DNA from: Cardiocondyla obscurior
Taxonomy: Eukaryota; Arthropoda; Insecta; Hymenoptera; Formicidae
Direction of reading: 5' to 3'
Length of the DNA stretch: 64,000 nt
NCBI RefSeq assembly: GCF_019399895.1
Contig: NC_091870.1
Coordinates: 888,001 to 952,000, forward strand
Position 1 is the stretch's first letter; each line of letters begins with the position of its first letter. Of the stretch, positions 1 through 11,740 are shown piece by piece. The position numbers were made by a program, and so were the translations under genes. The notes under the pieces were generated by a model. That model searched no databases. It was not told the origin of the DNA and saw only the letters and a program-made list of their open reading frames with translations.

Positions 1-3000
1 GACTGACGTCAGTAGCGATGACAGCATTGTTGTTAATATTAATTCAAATGAGAATTCTCAAGTGGAGAACAACCGTCTGTTGGGTGAAATAAAAGAGGAA
101 GTTGCTTCCATGATTATTGTGATAGCCGATGATAAACCTGGAATCGGAACGAACGATACGGAATCTGTAAAGAATAAAGAAATACCGGCAGATGAAAAAA
201 ATGAAGTAAAGCAATCAAATTGTATTAATTCTACCAAGAAGACCGATAATGACAATGATGAAGTCTCATCCTCGCAGTCAAAATCGCGAGTCAGTGTAGA
301 ATTGATATATGAAGGCGCGAACGAACCTGTTCCGTATAACGAGAATAAATCGGACCAGGAGGTGGTGCAGATCGATGACGACGACGAAAATATTGTTTTG
401 GATTCTTCAACGGAGATAGTACATAATAAACAGGGTACAAAAATCAAACCAGAGGTTGTTCAAATCGACGAGTCGCACGAGGATGAGGAAAAGTTTGTTA
501 CTAAAATCCAAGCTACGGACAGAAATCATTCAGAGAGTAAGAGCAGCACCGACTATAGTTACAAATCTGTGGAGAGCATGAAAGAGTCATCCCTCGGCTC
601 GAAAGACACGAAACTGACGAATGGCAGCAGCGAATCTAAAAAATGCGACTCCGACGTGACTCTGAGTTTAGGCTCTGATACGTTATCTTTATGCGAAGAA
701 CAGAATCTGTCTACTGCAATGATGACCACACATAATAAAAAAAAGAAAAACAAGTGTAACTCTTTTGCATCTAAAGACATGGATATCGATATTGTAAACG
801 TAAGCGACAACGAAACGTCTAATGTAGAAGAAAAAAACAAGTCTGGTCTAGCATACAACAGTATGACTAAGACGGTACAGGTGAGCATCATAAAAAATAC
901 CTAAATTAATTAATCAACATAGACAAGTGTTATATGCAAATTTAAATGCATGAAAATACTATTACAGGTAGAGCGAGATATTGGGGTATATCTAAAGCTC
1001 AAGTGTGTGATGCACATGGATGAGAACACGAAGGAGATCGTGAGTAAGGAATTATCTGCAGTTCAATGCGAATCCGTAACAATTGAGCCCTTGGTGGCAA
1101 GCAGACAGAAGAACGAAGACAGCCAGTCCTCATTGGCAGATATCTCTGACAACAAGGATTCACCGCCTGGTTCCGTGAACAGCAACGTTCAACCATACCA
1201 GTTGAATCCGTCCCGGTTGTCCCTCATGTCCACGTTAAGTTCATCCAGCTCGGCGTCGAGTGCTGCTTCTTTGGCAGTAAGACTCGCTTTGAAAAGCGGC
1301 GCGCACTTATTTCCGATGCCGGTGGGTCCAGCGAAGCATGCGAAAAAAACCTCCCACGAGATGTCGACGACGGATAAACAAGCGTTAGACGAGACTTATG
1401 ATCGTTTTACACGCGAATGGAAGAACCACCGATTACTTACAACAACGGTCTTGAATTACGTAAACGCAGAATTAGGTAGTGTCGATACTTTCGCGAATGT
1501 GAGCAACGAGCGGCTAGACGATCATCACTTGGAGAAAAATAATATGCTCTCGTCGACACCGTCAGACGAAATTGCGAATGTAAATATGGAGTCTCCTGTC
1601 ACATCAAAGAGCATAGAAAAAAACGACGTTAAGAGAGTAATAAGCAAATTATCGAGGTGGAACTTCAAAATTAATACTCCAAAGGAACTAAATAAATATA
1701 TGTCCATCACAGAAGCAGGTCCATCGTCGAGCAAAAGAAAAGTAAGCGAGACAGAAAATGCGAAAAATAAACTTAAAGTAAGTGAGGCTGTTTTGGCCGA
1801 CGATCTGATTGGTAAAATGGTATTTGCCAAGTGGTCCGACAACAATTATTATCCCGGTAGGGTGACTGATCGATTAAAAACCAAATATAAAGTAAATTTC
1901 TGTGATGGTAAAAACAAGACGCTCATACCGGAATTTGTCATACCAATACCAAAGATTTTGAAGGAGGGCCTGTCCGTGTACGCTATTTCAAATACAAATG
2001 ATTATGGTTCCTGCGGTATTATTGTCAATTCTGAAACGTCGGATGGCAATACGTACTATACAGTGGAGACTGACGATAATGTGCAATTGCAAGTGCGAGT
2101 GCAAGAGATTTTCTTATCTGCCGATCAAGCACAGGTGCTAAAAGAAGAGGTAAATTCTACAGATATGAGACTCTTACTGAACTCGCCGAAAACGCTCGGC
2201 CAATTAACTTTAGACAACATGGTCGACGGCCAACGACGTTCGAAAAGAATTACCGGTACGCCTGTTTTTTCGACTCCCAAGTCTAAATCTAGAAGCAATG
2301 CCGCCGGAACAAGCACACCGTCCAGTACAATCAAAGCGGAACCTTCTGTATCCGGCATGTCCGGAAAACGACGGGAAAACAAAAAGACGGGAAAAAGACT
2401 ATTGTTGGAGAATGAAAATTTATATTCCAGCGACTCAAATGTCGAAATGAGTGAAATTCAAGATAATTATTATACTTTAATGGGCATACAGGAAGAAACA
2501 TTCGGTACATCTGACGAACAATGTGCGAAAGGTCCGCCAAACAGAATCAAAAGCAAGTCAGGTAGAAGAAAAAAGTTAGAAGACCCGCAAATAATCGCGA
2601 CGCACGGTCCGATCCCAAGAAATCCTAACATCTTCAAAGGAATGTCGTTCATCCTTACTTACGCACCTTCAAAGCTACTGCACAGGTATTTTCTTAATAT
2701 ACATATAATAATATAATTATAATAATAAAAAAAAAAAAAATTTAATCTAAATATTCAATAAAATTATTTTTCGTATTTATTTGTCTCATTCGATATTCAA
2801 TTCAATATTTGCTAACTTATTTTGTGCTACTTCAGGTATCTGGAAGATTCATCTGAGAGATGTACAAAAACAAATTCAAACGTGGAAACAGAAGGCACTG
2901 AAACAGATTTTGAAACCGAATACGAAGACGACTGGGACCAGCATTTTAAGCGTGACAGACTACAGGCTCAAATTATCTCAGGCGGTGGGAAAGTTTACGA

Positions 3001-3993
3001 TGATTTCGAACAGGTACCAAAGGAAGACTATAGCGACACGATATTAATTACGAACGTGCCGAATACCACGGCGAAAAGCATATTGTGTCTATCGGTTGGT
3101 ATCCGCGTGTGTAATCACAAATGGATCATCAGATGCTGTACAGAGGTAAAGCGATATTCATTATTTGATATTAATTTTTATATTTGTTTTAACATTAATA
3201 CGTTTAAACATTTGTTACTTATTTGTATCTTTATTAAATGTGTTCTCGATCTACAATCTTATTGTATTGTATTTTACGTTACAATTTTTTTTTTCGCTAT
3301 ATTTATCAGTCTTGTTCATTTATATAATATTTAACAACGATAACAAATAATAGTAATTTAAATAATATTATATATTTTTTAGGAAAAACTTGTGAGTCTG
3401 TTTGAATATGCTCTTCCAAATGGCTGGAGTTTTGAAAAGAAACTTTACATAGAAAGATTCCAAGCAGGCGAAGATAAACCGTTGTTAAAAGTCATTGTAA
3501 TAATTCCTAATCTGACGTTTCTCGGACAATTTGTGGCATTCTGGCGGCAAGTTTGCGAAAATGCAGGCGCGGTAGTTTTGATCGCGGAGGACTCAGGTAT
3601 TTACAGCAAATTTTGAAAAATTATTAATATATAAATTCAGTGATATTATAAATATTAAAAATAAAACACTACATACTATTAAAATAAAAAAAAAATTAAA
3701 AATTATCTGATTTCCGTGTGTTACTTCAAATCAATAATTTATATAATTTATGAAATATTGTTTTAGTGGCCTTGGAGGAAACGACGGATTTTGACAGTGA
3801 TATAGTAATCGTATCTAATCAGAGGTGCCCATCATGGGTAATAAATGGGGCGGCTCGATTAAAAATTCCAGTGCTATCCACTATGTGGGTGGTTCAGTGT
3901 ATAATCGAGGGTAGACGCTGTCTGCCAGACCAGCATCCATGTTATAAATATAATTATGTATTTAGAAAAAAGGAAAACGCTTTCGATGACTAG
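1..3993 (+). CDS. TP53BP1: 53BP1-like DNA double-strand-break adaptor (5' partial)
   Basis: Exons by frame and splice phase: 1(partial)-880, 968-2685, 2836-3145, 3383-3596, 3767-3993 (TAG). The first in-window exon is an acidic, Ser-rich disordered segment, open from base 2. A tandem Tudor fold is encoded at about 1799-2128 (V-F-A-K-W-S start). It is followed by an L-D-N-M-V-D-G-Q-R-R-S-K-R motif at about 2210-2250. The last three exons encode two BRCT repeats ending at W-V-V-Q-C-I-I-E-G. This order matches the C-terminal half of vertebrate 53BP1, which reads H4K20me2 and H2AK15ub nucleosomes and steers break repair toward end joining in the nucleus. The motif after Tudor matches the human ubiquitin-dependent recruitment segment. 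The start codon and upstream exons lie left of the window. An AATAAA at 4491-4496 is a possible poly(A) signal. Converges with STX18. Confidence 0.9.
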
Positions 3994-5347
3994 AGAGCCG
4001 TTGTATTTACACGCGTAAGTACGTCGCCTATGATCATGACGTATTATAGAATATATTTTATTATATTAATATTCTCGTTTATTTTTTGAAATTCTTTTTC
4101 ATTTTTTTTTTCTATGTAAATTTTTCCAAGAAGAAAAAAGAAATTACAAGCATAATCATGAAAATTAAAATTTTTTATTTATTTTATTAATTTTTTTTTT
4201 TTGTTTTTTTGTTTCTTGTTATTATATTTATCCTTTACGTTTTATCCTTGACACATCAGCATTGCGCGACGCGTCATCTTTAAAAAAAAAAAAAAAATCT
4301 TAAATTATTCTTCCTTTTTAATTTACACGTTTGATATAATGAAAGATAGTAGTTCATGCCTCTTGATATGGCAATTTATTTTTGCGTGGTCGGTACGAGT
4401 ACGCAACGATCTTGATATATGCGTTATATATTTGTTTTTCATAAGAATATGTGCGTAAGAATTTACACTTTTATAAGATTTTTGTACAAAAATAAACCTG
4501 CGCTTTACTATAAAAATTAATATTGCAAGAACGTGGATCCCTGTGTGTAAAGCGATGTCTACAACTGATCAGTAATTCAATCGTGATCATTTCGCGTTTA
4601 TTCCTTGATCAAAGATACCAAACTCATTTCAGTCGACGCAATGGATATATATTAAAAAAAAAATGATAAAATTTCATATCAATAAATAAGTTTTTACATT
4701 TTTGATCGACATTTTACAAATGAACACATCTACCGTAATTATCTGATAAAAAATCTAATTGATTTAATAACAAAACTTATCTTTCGTAGATTTGTATTAG
4801 AAATTAGAAATAACAAATTTTTTGTTAATTATAAAATTAATATAAATTGAATTTTACGGTAATTCCATAATATATTCCTTTTGAAATGAACTGACCCTTC
4901 TAAATGTAACAAACTAGAGTTTATCGCTACTGTTTGTAAAATTTAAAGTTTTATTAAAATAAATTACAGAGTAGATGTGTTCCTGTATATGCATATATAT
5001 GCGGCAGGAGATGCAATGTATATAAGTAAATATTATACAAATTTTATTATATATATACATATATATTATATGTATAAGTTATATAGCTATTATGTACAAT
5101 AATGTCTAGGGATACAATATAATGACATATTTTGGCAGATATTATCTTGTACTCTTTTTTCGACTTTTAGTAGCATCTCTTTTTTTTTTTTTTTCATTTT
5201 TAAGAAATTACCGATTGCAAATTGATTTCAATTCATAAAATTCAATAACGAGAAATATGTTTTTACAGATTGTACTAAATATCATTCTTACAAAATAACT
5301 CACCTTTAGTTGTCCGTATCAAGATGTACCCGAAGCTCCGTCGACTT
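3994..5347. other. Convergent 53BP1/STX18 3' region, no gene seen
   Basis: AT-rich sequence between the 53BP1 stop and the STX18 stop, with long A/T homopolymers. An AATAAA at 4491-4496 could end the 53BP1 transcript. The rest is probably 3' UTR of one or both genes. No ORF with splice support is visible. Confidence 0.6.
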
Positions 5348-6316
5348 TTATGGATTATACCAATCCAGAAATAACAGCGAGAACGATATCACTAGAAGGA
5401 AGAAGAGAATGTACACTCGGAGACCGGCGTTCCGTTGAATCGCTTGTCGAATCTGTTCGTTTGCTTCTTTCACATTCTCCGTCGATCCTACCACTGTCGT
5501 CATAAGCCTGTCCAGATCTTTGTCCTGATCTAGAACCTTTTCCGTAAAGATTTCCTGCAGCTCGGCTATATGCACTACCTTGCTCTCGATCTGCTTGACT
5601 TCCTCCGTCATGGAAGTCAGCTCATTGTAAAGCTGTTCATTCTCCGCCTCGAACATCTGGACGTCTTCGGCTGACAATTCTTCTTCGTACGTCAACGTAT
5701 TAACGTCACCGTTGATCTCTTGAATCTTCATCGGGCTCGACTCGCTCGAGTCGTTTCTAGCTTCCTGCTCGTTGACGAACTTCTCTGCCGCGGTCAACGG
5801 CAACTTTTTTGCTGCCGCTGGCTGGCTAGCCGACTTAGAATCCACTTGCAGCCTCGTAATCCTCCGCATCTCCATGGCTTTTTTCACTCGCATCGCCTTC
5901 TGTTCCGAATATATCTTGCAGACGTTCTTCAGGTAGTCCTCTATCAGCAGCAGCATGATCTCCCGGTGTTCGACGTTCTGCTGGCTGATTTCGGTGCCAG
6001 CTGCGATCTCTCGTTTTAGATCCTTGATCAACTGCGAGCAGGTGCTCATTATTCGCTGTGCGCCCAGGTCGATCTCGTCGCGCTCTGCGTCCGTCATGTG
6101 CGGCGCGGACGGCAGGTAATTGGAGAAGTTCAGGTAGGCCTTACGATTGTCCAGCAGGAACTCGCGCAGCTTGGAAATTTGCACGACCACCGTGTACACC
6201 TTCGCGCAAAAGGTGCTCTTGCTCCTGGCCTTACGCGGCTGGCATTCCGTACCGAGGTCCTTGTTGCGCAAACTTACAGCTTTCACGCTGGCCTTGAACA
6301 ACGCAGTCACGTCCAT
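5348..6316 (-). CDS. STX18: Syntaxin-18 (ER Qa-SNARE)
   Basis: Single-exon, 322-codon CDS. The start is the ATG at 6314-6316 (M-D-V-T-A-L-F), which aligns with the human N-terminus; a longer in-frame reading upstream would begin at GTG and was not used. It opens with the family's N-terminal D-[IV]-T-x-L-F-[KR]-A-S-V-K signature. A helical region follows, with the conserved I-E-D-Y-L-K-x-V-C-K-[IL]-Y-S-E-Q block, then a SNARE coil with the expected central Gln near residue 264. A C-terminal anchor of about 17 hydrophobic residues ends L-L-F-L-D-W-Y. Syntaxin-18 is known to act in Golgi-to-ER retrograde fusion with the NRZ tether, Sec20, Use1 and Sec22. Length matches the family (human 335). 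Upstream exons, if any, are non-coding. Confidence 0.96.
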   Translation of the reverse strand: MDVTALFKASVKAVSLRNKDLGTECQPRKARSKSTFCAKVYTVVVQISKLREFLLDNRKAYLNFSNYLPSAPHMTDAERDEIDLGAQRIMSTCSQLIKDLKREIAAGTEISQQNVEHREIMLLLIEDYLKNVCKIYSEQKAMRVKKAMEMRRITRLQVDSKSASQPAAAKKLPLTAAEKFVNEQEARNDSSESSPMKIQEINGDVNTLTYEEELSAEDVQMFEAENEQLYNELTSMTEEVKQIESKVVHIAELQEIFTEKVLDQDKDLDRLMTTVVGSTENVKEANEQIRQAIQRNAGLRVYILFFLLVISFSLLFLDWYNP

Positions 6317-7061
6317 TCCTATGATTTGAGTTTCCACCACAAGGGCAGATTATCTTAACTTTTTTTTTTCCTCTCTCTTTCTCTCTCTCTCTCGCTCTTT
6401 GCGCAGTCCTGTAAAAATACAAAATGTATTCGAAATTTTTAGGATAAATAATCACGTTTATTGAGATTCGTGACTAAATTAAGACAGACAAAAATTTTCT
6501 TTTAACTTACCTTAATTTTTTTTTATTATCAGTGCCTCATTTATGTTGAATCTGTTAATTAAATAACGCCAAAGATGTTACTTGGTATTATCTAGCACCG
6601 TTAAACACTCGCATTTTCTTACGAAGTATATTAATAAAATAATAAACGGGTATAATCGCCAGTTCCGCGGACACCTGTCACGCAATCATTTGCTAAAGTC
6701 GAGTTAAAGTGAGGTTAGATACGAATATAAACGTGTACTCGATACCGAGGTACAAAAAACGAATAAGAATAATAGAACTTTAACCAAAGCAAAGAAGCTT
6801 GTTTCCATAATTTAAAAAACAATATTTTTTTATATTAAAAAAAATGTTCGCTTTTTAATCTAATCATATAATAATTATTACTTAGAAAAAATTACTTTTC
6901 CGTATATTAATTTGATATCACGAAGCTCACTAAAGTACATAGACGCCGCTATAAAAAATACGGTTTCAAGTAACATCGACGATACTTTCGTCATTAATTC
7001 TATCATCTTTTATTAGACTTTAACTAGGTTTAACGTCGAATCAAAGTACAGACAAAAATCG
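6317..7061. other. STX18 upstream / MALSU1 downstream spacer
   Basis: Holds the likely STX18 promoter and 5' UTR, including a CT-rich stretch at about 6360-6410, and the MALSU1 3' UTR. Both genes are on the minus strand. No coding region is recognised. Confidence 0.5.
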
Positions 7062-7993
7062 TCAAGCGGTATCAGCTGGTTGGAAGTCAGTTAAGAAGGA
7101 GTTGTATTGTTCCATGATGTTCAGCTCTTCAGCCTTGTTCGTTTTATCGTCGTATTGGGAGCCGACTGCCCACAGCGTTTCCAGGTCGTAGTGCTGTCTG
7201 GCTGAATGCGAAAGAATATGCAGAGCAATGTTACCTGCAATATAAGACAATTTTACGGACAGTGTAAAAACAATGCTGTTTTACAATTCAATTAGTTTTC
7301 TTAACGGGTAATGAGTCTACCTAAATCCAGAGCCATCCAGTCTTTACAGTTCTTTCCCTCGGTCCTGGGTATCGGGTCGGTTGTGTGCTTTTTTAATTTG
7401 TAAATCTTGCGCACAAAGGCGATCAGAGCATTCATATGTTTCTGCGAGTTTCCCGACGCGACGACGATGTAATCTACGTAGGCGTACTCCTTGGGAACCG
7501 AGGCGACGAAAATATTTTTGGCTTTGTCCCGTTCCAGCAACTGAACGAGATCTTCGATGTCAAACACTCCAGTAACACCGCCTAATATAAATATAATTTC
7601 GTTATTTCTAATTATTGTTCCCCATTTTTTTTTTCAGAAATAATAAAACTCGAATTTGTACTTACGATTTAAATTTATGCCGACGTAAGGATCGTGAATC
7701 GTCTCTTCCTTGTCCAGATCCTCGAGGAGGATCTTCTGTTCCTCGCTAACATCGAGGATAACGTCTGCGTCTTTGTCGTGAAAGATCTTGTATTTTACAC
7801 TTATAGCTCCTGCCAGGTTATGGTCGTTACTTTTGCTCGCATCGTCGTTTTCGTCGTCGCGACTCTTCTCCGCGTTGCTCGAGTACTTCCTCAACCTCAA
7901 TCGCGAGTACGTTAACGACCGCGTTGCATGACTGCTGAGAATTCCCGACGAATGTCGGGAACGAAGCAAATTTCTCAGGACGCTAAAACGCAT
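7062..7993 (-). CDS. MALSU1: Mitochondrial assembly of ribosomal large subunit 1 (RsfS/Iojap family)
   Basis: Three exons in transcript order: 7993-7666, 7581-7321, 7234-7062 (TGA), giving 253 residues. Intron phases agree (codons split as C|GC and G|GT). The ATG is at 7991-7993. The N-terminus is Arg/Ser/Leu-rich with few acids, as in a mitochondrial targeting peptide. Residues about 112-225 form the RsfS/DUF143 domain, with D-I-E-D-L-V, D-Y-[IV]-V-V-A-S-G-N-S-x-K-H, G-K-x-x-x-D-W-[MV]-A-L-D-L-G-N-I-A-L-H-I and D-L-E-T-L-W-A-V. The family binds uL14 on the large subunit and blocks subunit joining during assembly or starvation. It sits between STX18 and RPL41, all on the minus strand, but they are not co-transcribed in any obvious way. 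Confidence 0.95.
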
Positions 7994-8502
7994 GTCGATC
8001 TTAAAAAGATTAGGTTAAGTTACAAGGCTGCAGAGGCTATCGTGCGCTCCGCCAGCGCTCGACATATAATACAATTAGATATCTATGTACATAATCGTAA
8101 ATTACATGCATTATTATATAATTTATAAATATAATTTCCTTCTTAAAATAATTTCTAATTCTTCATTCGTGTGAAATTTCTATTCGTTTCAAAATTGAAC
8201 GATGAAAGGGAAACGGAGGATACAACAAAAGCCTGTGATGTCTTGCAGCAGTCGATGTATTTAACCAAACAAGATTTGCATGTACAAAATGCTTTCTGTG
8301 CGAAAACGTATCCAATCGAGGTTCGTCTCCCTGGAATTCTCAATCTGCTAGGGTCGTTCTTCGAACGGTGAAACGTGACAGGTTGCTTTTCTCACGGCTG
8401 AAATAATTCAGTGTGAATTAAAACGTAAGAACATTAACAGTATAGTCATCCTTAAAATTACGCAAATTAAATTTATACCTAGAGATTGTAGAAGGGAACT
8501 GA
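7994..8502. other. MALSU1 promoter side and RPL41 3' flank
   Basis: Contains the short MALSU1 5' flank, with a TTAGGTTAA-type motif near 8010 that is common in insect promoters, and the RPL41 3' UTR. Open frames here are short and show no family resemblance. Confidence 0.45.
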
Positions 8503-8944
8503 TTACTTGGACCTCGCACGCATCTTCCTCCTTTTACGCTTTAGCCTGCGCATCCTCTTCTTGCGCCACTGCAAATTAAGCAAGCAATTAATGTTTAACG
8601 TTGAAATTCGAAGTACTTGCGGCTGGAAAGCGCTTCGAGAACGGACCACGTTGATCTCGTCGAAGTAAGAATCAAGGTTATATTTATTCAAGAGCAAGAA
8701 GTAAAATAAAAATCTTCCAATTTTCGTTAAAAAATATCCTGAAAATTCGCGTTGAATTATTAAGCTTCTTTTTTTTAAGGTAAAAGCTTTTATCGCGGCG
8801 TCGACGTCACGTAAATAAAATCGTTCCGCCAAGCGCGAGCCGTTGTCGGGCAAGCGTGTACTTAGCTCGGCGAAATAATTACATGTACTCCATAAATACG
8901 GTAATTATCGATAACAATCAGCGCTGGCTTACCTTAGCTCTCAT
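8503..8944 (-). CDS. RpL41: 60S ribosomal protein eL41
   Basis: Two coding exons: 8944-8933 (M-R-A-K, four codons) and 8568-8503 (W-R-K-K ... R-A-R-S-K, TAA). The donor reads AAG|GTAAGC and the acceptor TTTGCAG|TGG. The product is 25 residues, almost entirely Arg/Lys, and appears identical to the universally conserved eL41 sequence of animals as I know it. eL41 is the smallest ribosomal protein; it inserts as a single helix at the subunit interface. The first exon is far too short for ORF finders, so automated annotation is likely to miss or mis-start this gene. It is head-to-head with CDC6. A non-coding or uORF-bearing upstream exon may exist (see 9131-9170). Confidence 0.95.
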
Positions 8945-9130
8945 CTCGCCGCTTAGACGATTTTAAATCGTCCCAGAATCGTCAGATTACTTCGGATTTC
9001 GAAGCAATTTTACCGTGGTCTCTCGAGAACAAGACGAAACATACGTGAAAGAGACGGAAGTGCAGATACGCCGACTCTGGCCGACTCTGGCCAACCCGTG
9101 AGCCCTCTGCCTGAACAAGCGTACACTTAC

Positions 9131-9170
9131 GAAATTTTTTAGTAAGTTTCGGAACGCAAAAGTCCGCCAT
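9131..9170 (-). other. Possible upstream exon fragment with ATG and strong splice donor
   Basis: On the minus strand an ATG (9168-9170, context ACGATGGCG) opens 13 codons, M-A-D-F-C-V-P-K-L-T-K-K-F, and runs into C|GTAAGTG, a near-consensus donor. The next minus-strand acceptor-like site is GTCTAAG at about 8952, just before the RPL41 ATG. It could be a 5' exon of RPL41 carrying a short uORF. It could also be an unrelated start, or chance. There is no protein-family match. Confidence 0.25.
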
Positions 9171-9641
9171 CGTTTCTCCCGCCCGTCGACGCCGTGCTCC
9201 CGCCACTTCATAACTTCCGGACAGCGGAACAGAACGAGCGCGCACGAGCTCGTTCGCGCGTTTATTCCGCACCTGTCTTCCCGCCCGTTTAAAGGCCATC
9301 CCGCCAAAAATGCAGTCGCAGCTGGAGCACAGACGGTTACGCTTGTCGCACGGCAAACTACGTGTCTCGTCGGAAATTCAGTGGACGGTTATCGACGCAT
9401 TAAATAGCTGACGCGGCGAGTTCTTTCATTTATTTTCTAACTGAGGTTTTAAGAATTTACGGCGACGGTGAGTGACTTGTGCTCGGTTAATTTATATCTC
9501 AAACGTACGAGCGAAGTTTTTTAGGTACGTTTCAATGTCAGTTAAACCGAAATTTTTGGTTGCAGAGAGCTCACCGAATTAAGTATCGCTTGTTTTTATT
9601 AACGAGAATATTCGGTGATATTTTTTTTGCAGATAAGAACG
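9171..9641. promoter_or_regulatory. Head-to-head RPL41/CDC6 promoter with CDC6 5' UTR intron
   Basis: GC/CpG-richer spacer between divergent RPL41 (-) and CDC6 (+). A donor GACG|GTGAGT at about 9467 and an acceptor TTTTTTTTGCAG at 9632 suggest a CDC6 5' UTR intron that ends ten bases before the ATG at 9642. This is an inference from splice consensus. No TATA box is obvious. Confidence 0.5.
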
Positions 9642-11740
9642 ATGTCTAACAAGCAGACCACTATTTCCTTTCCCGTGCGAAAGAAATGCAATTTTTACGG
9701 CCGCAAAGAAGAAGAGGCGAAGGAGGATTTCACAGCTGCGACGGCGAGGCAAATGCCGTCAAGGTACATCCCAACCGTCAAGAAGATCGTCACTTTAACC
9801 AGCAGTGAGTCCGAGTCCGATTCCGATATTGAAAATACAACGGACAAGGCATCAAGGAGCAGAAAGACTGAAAACACGGGCAGTAAGTCGAGAAGACGAA
9901 AGTGCGACGAGTCAGAAGGTAAATTTTTTTATAATTAATATTTTACTTTACTTAAAATTATTTTAATAAAAATTTGCTTTTGAAACGATTGATTTATATC
10001 GCGCAGCATTTCTGTGCTTTGTATAAATTGTGCAATATAATTTTTCATCATTTAACAATCATACTTTTAATATTTTTAATTTTACATAAACGTTTGCTGC
10101 CGAAATAAATTAAATAATAAATTATATTTCAGGTGAATTTTCTCCTACTCCGCCCAAAAGAAAAGACAAGCATGTGCAGTCTTCCCTAACACCATCTACT
10201 CTTCTTAATAAATTGATGCTGTCCCCTCAAAAAGAAGGGAAATTAGCTCCCAAACAATTATTTAGCTCTTGCCTTTCCGAGGAAGAAAGCAAGTTAATTT
10301 CCAAGCCAACATTGGAATTTAATAAATACCAAAACGCACGTAAATCATTGCACAGTTCTATAACAGAAGATTTACCTGGAAGGGAAGAGGAATTAAAAAA
10401 ATTGCAAAAATATCTTTTTGAACATCTTAATCAAGAAGCATCAGGTTCCCTGTATATCTCTGGTCCTCCAGGCACTGGCAAAACCGCGTGTTTGTTCAAA
10501 ATTATGCAGCAGCCTGAAATTAAATCGAAATGTAAGGTGGTCTACATCAATTGCACCAGTATGAAATCTGCAGCTGCCATTTATTCGAAAATAATTCAAG
10601 AGCTGTCTATTTCGGGCATAATAAAATCGGAAAAAAACAACAAAGCTATTATAGAAAAATATTTAACGTCTAAACACAAGATGTTGCTTCTGGTGTTAGA
10701 TGAAATAGATCAATTGGAAAGTAGAAAGCAATCTGTGTTGTATTCTATATTCGAATGGCCTTCTTTTAAAAATTCTAAGCTAATACTTGTTGGGATTGCC
10801 AATGCTTTAGATCTGACCGATAGAATATTGCCTAGGCTGCAAGCTAAATGCGAACTGAAACCAGTATTGATGCATTTTGCTCCTTACTCCAAGCAGCAGA
10901 TATTTGACATAATATCTGCGAGATTAAACGAAGCGAATGCGGCTAATATCTTTACCGTACCCGCGATACAATTCCTCGCCGGTAAGGTGGCCTCAATTTC
11001 CGGTGATATTAGGAGAGCTTTAGATATTAGCAGAAGGGTAATAGAATTAGCTGAATCATATCAAATAACACAGGTGCTGCGTCCAACAAATGATAATGGT
11101 AATTAATTTTTATACGTGATAGTAATATCACGATAAAACAAATATTATACATTATTAATTTTTTTATTTTTTTATCTAGATACAAATATAGAAACTTTAA
11201 AGAAGCAAACGACAGAGAAGAAGCAGGTTGATTTAAAAGAAGTTATTACAGTTTTGAATGGAGTTTATGGAAGTACACAGAATCTCAATGAAAAGCAAGA
11301 TACATTTCCTCTTCAACAAAAACTGCTGGTTTGTTCTTTACTCCTTATTCTTAATAAAGGACGGAACAAAGATGTTACTGTAGGAATGGTGAGTTCATAA
11401 AAATATATATTATAATTAAAATAAAATTCATACACATAATATTGTAATTAATTCATTTATTAGATTAATTTTTATTGTACATTAAATAATATTCTATTCG
11501 TTTCAGCTGTACGAAGTATATCGAAAAGTTTGTAAAAAACGTAATATATCCGCCGTTGACAATTCCGAGTTCGTGAATATGTGCTCGTTAGTAGAAACCA
11601 GAGGCATTTTACGAATCGTTGGCAAGAAGGAGGCTCGTCTGTGCAAAGTAAACTTGCAGTGGGATCAGGAAGAGCTGGATGCTGCTTTTCAGGACAAACA
11701 GATGATGGCCGATATTATCAATGATACAAGTTGTTTATAA
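9642..11740 (+). CDS. CDC6: CDC6 replication licensing ATPase
   Basis: Exons 9642-9918, 10133-11098, 11180-11388, 11507-11740 (TAA); 561 residues, against 560 in human. The N-terminus has Q-T-T-I-S-F-P-V-R-K, close to the human CDC6 start, then a Ser/Glu/Asp-rich linker. AAA+ core: Walker A G-P-P-G-T-G-K-T at residues 203-210; Walker B L-L-L-V-L-D-E-I-D-Q at 277-286; sensor 1 in G-I-A-N-A-L-D-L-T-D-R-I-L-P-R-L; sensor 2 in G-D-I-R-R-A-L-D. The last two exons encode the C-terminal winged helix (V-Y-R-K-V-C-K ... G-I-L-R-I). CDC6 joins ORC at origins and, with Cdt1, loads MCM2-7 in G1. S/T-P sites in the linker (S-P-T-P-P-K, L-S-P-Q-K) are candidate CDK targets. All catalytic motifs are intact. 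An AATAAA at 12043-12048 may end the transcript. Confidence 0.97.

Noticed and set aside
9067..9092. Short direct repeat of CCGACTCTGG
   Set aside because: Two copies of 10 bp only; no array, no link to a CRISPR or satellite.
8982..9356. Minus-strand frame over the RPL41/CDC6 spacer
   Set aside because: Only the short ATG-to-donor piece at 9131-9170 is worth keeping; the rest is GC-driven read-through of promoter sequence.
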